Made by a program: the position numbers and the translations under genes
Origin: CAYLJO01 sp964383905
GTDB taxonomy: Bacteria > Acidobacteriota > Blastocatellia > Pyrinomonadales > Pyrinomonadaceae
Direction: 5' to 3'
DNA length: 11,204 bases
NCBI GenBank assembly: GCA_964383905.1
Contig: CAYLJO010000199.1
Location: 1-11,204, forward strand
Shown: piece after piece, positions 5,972 to 11,204 of the stretch
Numbering within the stretch: the first letter of the stretch is position 1
How the letters are laid out: each line of letters starts with the position of its first letter
Notes under the pieces: model-generated
What the model was told of the DNA's origin: nothing
What the model saw: the letters and a program-made list of their open reading frames with translations, nothing else
The model's database searches: none

Positions 5972-6856
5972 TTGAGCGTTCTCGTCGATAAAAACACGCG
6001 GCTCGTGGTGCAGGGGATTACCGGCAAAGAGGGTACGTTCCACACCAAACAGATGGTCGAGTACGGGACCAACGTCGTCGGCGGCGTGACGCCCGGTAAA
6101 GGTGGAACGAGGCACGAAGGCATTCCAGTCTTCAACACCGTTGCTGATGCCGTGAAGGAAGAGGGCGCGAACGCCTCGGTGATCTACGTGCCGCCGCCCT
6201 TTGCGGCGGACGCGATTATGGAGGCGGCGGACGCCGGCCTCCCGCTTGTCGTGTGCATTACGGAAGGCATTCCCGTGCTTGATATGGTGAGAGTGAAAGA
6301 GTACCTGTCGGATAAGCAGACGCGGCTCATCGGCCCGAACTGCCCCGGCGTCATCTCTCCCGGCAAATGCAAGATCGGCATCATGCCGGGGCATATTCAC
6401 CGCGAAGGGCGCGTCGGCGTCGTCTCCCGTTCGGGGACGTTAACGTATGAGGCTGTCGGACAACTGACGGCACTTGGTCTGGGACAGTCAACGGCCATCG
6501 GCATCGGTGGCGACCCGATCGTCGGCACGACGCACGTTGATGCGCTGGCGCTGTTTCAAGCAGACGAGGAGACTGACGGCGTTGTGATGATCGGTGAGAT
6601 CGGCGGCACGGCTGAGGAGGACGCCGCGGAGTTTGCCCGGAAGAACGTTACCAAGCCGGTAGTCGCCTTCATCGCCGGTCAGACCGCGCCGCCCGGACGC
6701 CGCATGGGCCACGCCGGGGCGATCATCGCCGGAGGCCGTGGCACAGCCGCCGAGAAGATGAGAGCGCTCGACGAGGCGGGTATCCGTGTCGTCAGGTCGC
6801 CCGCCGATATCGGCGCAACGATGAAAGACGCGTTGGGCGCAGGCGCGCGGGCATAG
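5972..6856 (+). CDS. sucD: Succinyl-CoA synthetase alpha subunit
   Basis: SucD binds CoA and carries the phosphohistidine intermediate of succinyl-CoA synthetase; it works with SucC encoded upstream. The 294 residues compare with about 289 in E. coli. The N-terminal CoA-binding Rossmann domain includes VVQGITGKEGTFHTKQMVEY and GGVTPGKGG. The ligase domain includes GPNCPGVISPGKCKIGIMPG, SRSGTLTYEAV and GIGGDPIVGT. The active histidine is H247 in GRRMGHAGAIIAGG. The start codon is TTG, supported by AAGGAG at 5958-5963 with 8-base spacing and by the family's usual N-terminus beginning right there. All key motifs are intact. It is detached from sucC by two genes and a repeat-containing gap, and its own promoter-like site lies just upstream. 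ndk follows 156 bases later, probably from another promoter. Confidence 0.98.
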   Translation: MSVLVDKNTRLVVQGITGKEGTFHTKQMVEYGTNVVGGVTPGKGGTRHEGIPVFNTVADAVKEEGANASVIYVPPPFAADAIMEAADAGLPLVVCITEGIPVLDMVRVKEYLSDKQTRLIGPNCPGVISPGKCKIGIMPGHIHREGRVGVVSRSGTLTYEAVGQLTALGLGQSTAIGIGGDPIVGTTHVDALALFQADEETDGVVMIGEIGGTAEEDAAEFARKNVTKPVVAFIAGQTAPPGRRMGHAGAIIAGGRGTAAEKMRALDEAGIRVVRSPADIGATMKDALGAGARA

Positions 6857-6940
6857 CCCAACCAAAAACCTGAACCGCAGAGGAAAAGCGTAATGAATTA
6901 AGAATAGATGGTTGGAACTCGCTCCTGGTTAGTCATGACT

Positions 6941-6970
6941 TTGAAATTCTGAGACGGCAAGACCTTTAAT
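6941..6970 (+). promoter_or_regulatory. Probable promoter for ndk
   Basis: TTGAAA at 6941-6946 and TTTAAT at 6965-6970, 18 bases apart, each match five of six consensus bases. They lie in the 156-base gap between sucD and ndk and would give a leader of about 36 bases. No terminator with a T-run was found after sucD, so read-through may add to expression. Confidence 0.45.
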
Positions 6971-7012
6971 CTCAAATCTGCAGTTGGAAATTTTAGATTG
7001 GAAAAGGAAATA

Positions 7013-7447
7013 ATGGCGGAGCAAACAGGCAATCTGACGTTAGGTATTATCAAGCCGGATGCGGTGCGCAACGGTAAGATTGGAACTATTATTCAACGCA
7101 TCACCGACACCGGTTTTAAGATCCGTGCGATGAAGCTGATAAATATGACGCTCGCCGACGCGGAAGGCTTTTATGCTGTTCATCGCGAGCGGCCATTCTT
7201 CGGCGAGTTGACAAGGTTCATGTCGAGCGGGCCGTGCGTGGTGATGGCCCTGGAGAGGGAGGGCGCGGTCAAAGCGTGGCGTGACCTGATGGGCGCCACC
7301 GACCCTGCCAAAGCCGGCAGCGGGACGCTGCGCAAAGAGTTCGGCGGCTCGGTGGGCGAAAACGCCGTTCATGGCTCGGACTCGGAAGAGAATGCGGCGA
7401 TTGAGATCGCCTACTTCTTCAGCCAGCTTGAGATCCTCCGACAGTAG
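7013..7447 (+). CDS. ndk: Nucleoside-diphosphate kinase
   Basis: Ndk moves the gamma phosphate from ATP to other nucleoside diphosphates through a phosphohistidine, keeping NTP and dNTP pools balanced in the cytoplasm. The 144-residue length is typical. Seen motifs are TLGIIKPDAV near the start (K14), the Kpn-loop region with REREGAVKAWRDLMGATDPA, and the catalytic NAVHGSDS with H120. The segment before it (TLRKEFGGSVGEN) differs from the enterobacterial TIRGDFA...GRN, but such variants occur in other phyla. The ATG at 7013 is chosen over an in-frame TTG at 6998 because AAGGA lies at 7004-7008, although its spacing of 4 bases is short, and because the protein then starts at the family's normal place. 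The next gene begins 14 bases after the stop, suggesting co-transcription. Confidence 0.98.
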   Translation: MAEQTGNLTLGIIKPDAVRNGKIGTIIQRITDTGFKIRAMKLINMTLADAEGFYAVHRERPFFGELTRFMSSGPCVVMALEREGAVKAWRDLMGATDPAKAGSGTLRKEFGGSVGENAVHGSDSEENAAIEIAYFFSQLEILRQ

Positions 7448-7461
7448 GAATAGAGAAAGAG

Positions 7462-8367
7462 ATGAAGCGCTGCCCCACTTGCGATCGCACTTATACGGAT
7501 GACCGGCAGAGTTTTTGTATGGAGGACGGCACGCCGCTCGTGAGTGATGCGCCATCTTCATATGAGCCGCCGACCGTAGCTGCGCCCATGCCGCCAAATA
7601 TTCCTCAAGCCTCACAGCCATCTTATGGCGCGGGCCCGACACAGGGTGGGCCAGGCGGATCACCGGGTTGGCAAGCGCCGCCGTCGCCACAGGCCGCGCT
7701 GCCGGCGCGCCAGCGCAATATTCTGCTCTGGCTTCTCGGCGGTGCGGCATTACTCGTGGTCGGTTTTATTGCCGTCGTCGTCATTATCGCTCTCGTTGTG
7801 TCGAGCCGCTCATTTAATCAAGGTCCGAGCATCTCCAATCTCAGCCCGAACGTCAACCGGAACTCGAATCTCAATTCAAACAGCAAATCATCTTCGCCGG
7901 AGCGAAACTCTAACTCCAACACATCGGTCTCAAACGTTGATAATGCGAACGGGAATTCTTACGGCGGGGCGGGGAGCAATGCCGGCGTCGCCGCCGTCGC
8001 GCCGGGCGACCCCGATGTGGTCATGATGCAGTTAACGACGCTGGAAGACGTGTGGAGCAACGCCAACGTCAAGGCGGACAAGGCTACGCTCGACAACATT
8101 CTGGCCGACGAATATGTCGGGACCGCGGGCGACGGCACGACTCAGAACAAGGCGCAGTACCTCGCGACCATCAAGCCTGAGACCAGGATCAAGTCTTGGA
8201 GTTTTGACGGGCTTAAACTAAGTCTCAACGGCAACCGGGCCGAACTGGCAGGCTTCACGACCGTCAGGGGCCAGGGCCTCAACGCGCGCTACAAATTTAC
8301 AGACACGTTTGTCTGGCGACAGGCAAGGTGGCAGGCTATCAGCTCACAGGCGACTCGTGTACAATAA
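7462..8367 (+). CDS. Zinc-ribbon, single-helix membrane protein with NTF2-like C-terminus
   Basis: The 301-residue protein has four parts. Residues 1-25 form a small ribbon, MKRCPTCDRTYTDDRQSFCM, with C4, C7 and C19 followed by EDG; only three cysteines are present, so a nearby aspartate or histidine may complete the metal site. Residues 30-85 are rich in proline, alanine and glutamine. Residues 87-113 are one membrane helix. Residues 118-175 are an asparagine/serine-rich linker, and about 185-301 resemble a DUF4440/SnoaL (NTF2-like) domain (TTLEDVWSNANVKADKATLDNILADEYVGTAGDG in two parts). The ribbon should face the cytoplasm and the NTF2-like domain the periplasm. This layout is one that I associate with Acidobacteriota. 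The function is unknown; ligand sensing or a scaffold role is inference. It starts 14 bases after ndk with a GAAAGAG ribosome site. Confidence 0.8.
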   Translation: MKRCPTCDRTYTDDRQSFCMEDGTPLVSDAPSSYEPPTVAAPMPPNIPQASQPSYGAGPTQGGPGGSPGWQAPPSPQAALPARQRNILLWLLGGAALLVVGFIAVVVIIALVVSSRSFNQGPSISNLSPNVNRNSNLNSNSKSSSPERNSNSNTSVSNVDNANGNSYGGAGSNAGVAAVAPGDPDVVMMQLTTLEDVWSNANVKADKATLDNILADEYVGTAGDGTTQNKAQYLATIKPETRIKSWSFDGLKLSLNGNRAELAGFTTVRGQGLNARYKFTDTFVWRQARWQAISSQATRVQ

Positions 8368-8397
8368 TATTAATTGCGATAAAGGTGGGAAATTTTG

Positions 8398-8919
8398 ATG
8401 TCCATTATCAGCGATGTGATCGAATCAACCAAGGCTATTATCAAGGGCATGAGCGTGACCTTCTCTTATATTCCGAAAGAGAAGTGGACGGTGGAATACC
8501 CGGACGAGCCCGTCACCGTCCAGCCGCGCTACCGCGGGCAGCACCTGCTCCATGTTGACGAACAAGGAAAAGAGAAGTGCGTGGCCTGTTTCCTCTGCGC
8601 CGCCGCATGCCCTTCCGATTGCATTTACATTATCGCCAGGGACGATCCGCGCTCGAAAGAAGAGCGCATCGGCGTTGAAGAACGTTACGCTGAAGTCTAC
8701 AACATAGATTACGGCCGCTGCATCTTCTGCGGGTATTGCGTCGAGGCGTGTCCGAAAGATGCGATCACCCACGGCTATAATTTCGAGCTCTCTGTTTACA
8801 ACCGCGCCGACCTTCTCAAGACGAAGGATGATCTTTTGATTACCAAACAAAAACAGTCAATGAATTACCGCGTCGCGTCGTCGGACGAAGACGTTGATTC
8901 AGAGTACAAAGAGGTTTAA
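8398..8919 (+). CDS. nuoI: NADH-quinone oxidoreductase subunit I (2x[4Fe-4S])
   Basis: NuoI carries the N6a and N6b iron-sulfur clusters that pass electrons along the peripheral arm of respiratory complex I toward the quinone. The 173-residue protein shows an N-terminal amphipathic region (GMSVTFSYIPKEKWTVEYP), an RYRGQH motif, and two ferredoxin motifs: C61-VA-C64-FL-C67-AAA-C71-P and C108-IF-C111-GY-C114-VEA-C118-P. All eight cluster cysteines are present. The ATG at 8398 is preferred over the adjacent TTG because AAAGGTGG at 8381-8388 is then well spaced. The acidic, lysine-rich tail (SSDEDVDSEYKEV) is unlike the core. No other nuo gene is in the window: a ribbon/NTF2-like gene precedes it and a cyclase follows. 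It is either part of a dispersed complex I gene set or an extra copy; a relative in another ferredoxin-like complex is less likely given the full-length match. Confidence 0.9.
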   Translation: MSIISDVIESTKAIIKGMSVTFSYIPKEKWTVEYPDEPVTVQPRYRGQHLLHVDEQGKEKCVACFLCAAACPSDCIYIIARDDPRSKEERIGVEERYAEVYNIDYGRCIFCGYCVEACPKDAITHGYNFELSVYNRADLLKTKDDLLITKQKQSMNYRVASSDEDVDSEYKEV

Positions 8920-8992
8920 GAGCGAGACGCGGCGGGCGGGGGACGCGAAGACAAAAGAGACCTCTCCGCGTTCCCGTATCCCCGCATCTGCG

Positions 8993-9009
8993 TGCCCCGC
9001 TCTGGGGCA
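8993..9009 (+). other. GC hairpin between nuoI and the cyclase gene
   Basis: TGCCCC (8993-8998) and GGGGCA (9004-9009) form a 6-bp stem with a 5-base loop, followed by TCTCTTCC rather than a T-run. It may attenuate or end the nuoI transcript. A possible GTG start at 8992 would be buried in its left arm, which favours the later ATG for the cyclase. Confidence 0.3.
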
Positions 9010-9027
9010 TCTCTTCCATCCTGTGGT

Positions 9028-10884
9028 ATGCGCGAATTCCACTACCGTTGGGAGTATAAGCTTCAGGCAAGCCCGGAAGCGCTCTGGCCGCTCGTCTCCA
9101 ACACGAACCGCTTCAACCGCGACGCCGGAATGCCTGCCGTCGTAACCCGGCCGAATGATAGTGCGCGGCCGGGAAGCGCGCGCCGCCGCTTGCGCCTGTC
9201 CGTGCTCGGCTTTCCCGTAGAGTGGGAGGAGCAGCCCTTCGAATGGGTGCGCCCCTTTCGCTTCGGTGTGGTGCGCCGTTATTCTAAAGGGCCGGTGGCG
9301 GAGATGCGGGTGCTGGCGGAATTAACGCCCCAGCCCGGCGGAGAAACGCGCCTCGTTTACGATGTCCGGGCGCAGCCGAAATCGTTGCTCGGGCTCATCG
9401 CTATCCCCATGCAGATCGGGTTTCTCAGTGCGCGCAGCTTTGCTGCCGTCATCCACAGGTATGATCAATTAGCAGTCAACGGTCGGCCGCCCCTGTATCA
9501 ACCCTCGCGCGCAAGCTTCGCCCCGGGTGGCCGCGCGCGCCTCAGAGCACTTGATGAAAAATTGGTGTCTCAGGGGGCCGCGCAGGAGATAGTCACACGT
9601 CTGCTTGACATGATCGAACAGGGCGATGATGTATCGCTGGCGCGGATCCGTTCGCACGTGCTGGCCGATCACTGGGGCGCACGCCGTCGTGACGTGCTCG
9701 AACTCTGCCTGTGGGCGACGCGCGCCGGGCTACTGGATCTGCGATGGGACCTGCTCTGCCCGCTCTGCCGTGGCGCGAAACAGACCGGCGCCACGCTTCG
9801 AGACATTCGCGGGGATGTTCATTGCGATGTTTGCAATATAGACTTCAAGGCCAACTTCGACCGCTCCGTCGAGCTAACCTTTCGCCCCAACCCATCGATC
9901 CGGCGGGTTGAGGTCGAAGAGTTCTGCGTCGGCGGGCCACAGGTCACGCCTCATATTGTGGCCCAACAATTACTTCAACCCGGCACCGAGCGCACGCTCC
10001 GGCTCCCACTCGAAGCCGGACGTTATCGCCTGCGTACGCTCGGGCTGCCGGGCGGGCAGACCATTCAAGTTGAGCCCGGGGGGCCGTCTGAAAGTAGGCT
10101 GCGCGCCAGCAGTTCCGGTTGGGCCGAGGACGACGTGCGTCTCGCCCCAACTTCCTCACTCAGATTGGAGAATGCTACCGGCGGCAAACAATTGTTCATC
10201 CTCGAACGTACGGCGTGGGGCGATCAGGCGGTGACGGCGGCCGAGGTCACCGCGCTGCAGGTCTTCCGCGATCTCTTCGCAAGCGAAGCGCTGCGCCCGG
10301 ACGAGCAAATTAGCGTCGGCAGCCTGACCGTTCTCTTCACCGACCTGCGCGGCTCGACGCAACTGTACCGTGAGATCGGCGATGCAACCGCTTTCGGCCG
10401 CGTGATGAGCCATTTCGACGTACTGCGTGACGCGATTGCGGCGGAGGAAGGAGCAGTCGTCAAAACTATCGGCGATGCCGTGATGGCGGTTTTCCGGCGG
10501 CCCGCTTCCGCGCTTCGCGCTACGCTGAAAGCGCAAGCGCTACTCGCCTCGCCGCCCCGCGGCCTGCAGCCCCTAACGCTCAAAGCCGGTCTTCACACCG
10601 GCCCGTGCCTCGCCGTGACGCTCAATGAACGGCTCGACTATTTCGGATCAACCGTCAATATGGCGGCCCGCCTCGAAGGTCTCTCGACGGGCGAGGATGT
10701 CGTTATCACCAATGCCATTTACGCCGACCCAGAGGTGGCCGAACTGCTCTCACAGTCGGGCGGAGACCTTGTCACCACGCCGTTTGAGGTGAAGCTTAAG
10801 GGATTCGATGAAGAGTGTTTCGGGCTATGGCGCGTCGCGTCGAAGTCGAAAGTTGCTGCGGCCGAAGCTGGAAGGCGGGACTGA
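9028..10884 (+). CDS. Class III adenylate/guanylate cyclase with N-terminal SRPBCC-like region and zinc ribbon
   Basis: The 618-residue soluble protein has no signal peptide or membrane helix. Residues about 1-150 (YRWEYKLQASPEALWPLVSN) look like an SRPBCC lipid/ligand-binding fold, part of the region I recall as DUF5939 in cyclases. A four-cysteine zinc ribbon follows (C244, C247, C266, C269), then a beta-rich segment to about 420. The cyclase domain, about 430-610, has both metal-binding aspartates, D439 (FTDLRGST) and D483 (KTIGDAVM), and the transition-state pair N544 and R548 (VNMAARLE). K479 with T542 in the purine-selecting positions fits class IIIb adenylate cyclases, so cAMP from ATP is the likely product. 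The catalytic set is complete. The ATG at 9028 is chosen because the conserved N-terminus begins there; no strong ribosome site is seen, and a GTG at 8992 would add 12 residues. The N-terminal half probably senses a ligand. Confidence 0.88.
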   Translation: MREFHYRWEYKLQASPEALWPLVSNTNRFNRDAGMPAVVTRPNDSARPGSARRRLRLSVLGFPVEWEEQPFEWVRPFRFGVVRRYSKGPVAEMRVLAELTPQPGGETRLVYDVRAQPKSLLGLIAIPMQIGFLSARSFAAVIHRYDQLAVNGRPPLYQPSRASFAPGGRARLRALDEKLVSQGAAQEIVTRLLDMIEQGDDVSLARIRSHVLADHWGARRRDVLELCLWATRAGLLDLRWDLLCPLCRGAKQTGATLRDIRGDVHCDVCNIDFKANFDRSVELTFRPNPSIRRVEVEEFCVGGPQVTPHIVAQQLLQPGTERTLRLPLEAGRYRLRTLGLPGGQTIQVEPGGPSESRLRASSSGWAEDDVRLAPTSSLRLENATGGKQLFILERTAWGDQAVTAAEVTALQVFRDLFASEALRPDEQISVGSLTVLFTDLRGSTQLYREIGDATAFGRVMSHFDVLRDAIAAEEGAVVKTIGDAVMAVFRRPASALRATLKAQALLASPPRGLQPLTLKAGLHTGPCLAVTLNERLDYFGSTVNMAARLEGLSTGEDVVITNAIYADPEVAELLSQSGGDLVTTPFEVKLKGFDEECFGLWRVASKSKVAAAEAGRRD

Positions 10885-10918
10885 TTTGCCGCTCGCGCCC
10901 GAAGGATATCCGGATAAG

Positions 10919-11204
10919 ATGTCAGCCCTTTTGGAAGCCCGCGACGTTTCAAAAATCTACCAGATGGGAAGTACCACGGTCGCCGCGCTCGACCGCGTGT
11001 CGCTGGCCGTTCAGGAGGGAGAGTTCGTCGCTATTCAAGGAACTTCCGGGTCTGGGAAGTCGACGCTGCTGAACATGCTCGGCGGTCTCGACCACCCGAC
11101 GAGCGGCGAGGTCATTTTTGACGGAAGCTCTCTCGGGCCCTTCAATAAAAAGCAGATGGCCCGCTATCGCCGGCGTTCCGTCGGGATGATCTTTCAGAAT
11201 TTCA
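10919..11204 (+). CDS. ABC transporter ATP-binding protein, MacB/LolD type (3' end missing)
   Basis: Only the first 95 residues are in the window. The Walker A motif GTSGSGKST follows VSLAVQEGEFVAIQ, and the frame ends at the Q-loop (GMIFQNF). The phrase LLNMLGGLDHPTSGEVIFDG is characteristic of the MacB/LolD/YknY group, whose members power lipoprotein release or export of peptides, antibiotics and cell-envelope molecules together with a FtsX-like permease. Walker B and the signature motif would lie beyond the end. The Walker A has threonine where proline is usual (GPSGSGKST); this should be harmless. The ATG at 10919 is taken as start. An in-frame TTG at 10886, two bases after the cyclase stop codon and preceded by GGCGGGA, is a real alternative and would suggest translational coupling. 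Confidence 0.93.
   Translation, partial: MSALLEARDVSKIYQMGSTTVAALDRVSLAVQEGEFVAIQGTSGSGKSTLLNMLGGLDHPTSGEVIFDGSSLGPFNKKQMARYRRRSVGMIFQNF

Noticed and set aside
6858..6915. CCAACC/GGTTGG inverted repeat after sucD as a terminator
   Set aside because: The 6-bp arms are 46 bases apart and no T-run follows; this is likely to occur by chance.
7040..7750. 236-codon minus-strand frame across ndk and the next gene
   Set aside because: It is antisense to the active-site region of a clear Ndk and has no recognisable features.
7840..7990. Repetitive AAC/TCN-rich DNA as a tandem repeat or CRISPR-like array
   Set aside because: It is low-complexity coding sequence for the Asn/Ser-rich linker; no fixed repeat unit or spacers are present.

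Overview
The window (moderately high GC, mostly tightly packed plus-strand genes) looks like a piece of an ordinary bacterial chromosome carrying housekeeping energy-metabolism genes. The best lineage guess is Acidobacteriota, perhaps the Blastocatellia group. This rests on two protein styles that I associate with those genomes: a secreted protein with the 'YRDSEGRTRRD ... YSPELQTVVMSKHSDPRSGETVYRL' signature, and a protein with an N-terminal 'CPTCxRTYTDDxxSFCMEDG' ribbon followed by a membrane helix. The assignment is inference from memory, not from a search.

Layout. 79-1401 encodes a secreted protein in which a TonB C-terminal domain sits between the two halves of another conserved family. 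It converges on a minus-strand OsmC-type peroxiredoxin gene (1458-1874); the two share a 14-bp perfect hairpin that ends at the osmC stop codon. 2053-5172 is a likely co-directional unit: sucC (succinyl-CoA synthetase beta), a MauE/DoxX-like membrane protein, and a metallo-beta-lactamase/beta-CASP ribonuclease. 5173-5971 is a roughly 800-base AT-richer gap. It holds a probable 36-residue single-helix membrane protein, promoter-like sites, and a 178-bp nested palindrome that looks like a REP/MITE-type element. sucD (succinyl-CoA synthetase alpha, TTG start) follows at 5972-6856 with its own promoter-like sequence, so the usual sucCD pair is split by about 2.8 kb. Then come ndk (7013-7447), a zinc-ribbon/membrane/NTF2-like protein (7462-8367), a stand-alone nuoI (8398-8919), a class III nucleotidyl cyclase with a large N-terminal region containing a zinc ribbon (9028-10884), and the 5' part of a MacB/LolD-type ABC ATPase gene that runs off the end.

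How the genes fit together. SucC and SucD form the TCA-cycle succinyl-CoA synthetase. Ndk equilibrates nucleoside triphosphates with the ATP (or GTP) that this enzyme produces. NuoI is an electron-carrying subunit of respiratory complex I. OsmC and the MauE-like protein point to peroxide and thiol redox handling, and the cyclase to cAMP signalling. No phage, CRISPR, toxin-antitoxin or defence locus was seen. The most unusual items are the palindromic element, the tiny membrane ORF in the sucC-sucD gap, the domain insertion in the first gene, and the isolated nuoI.
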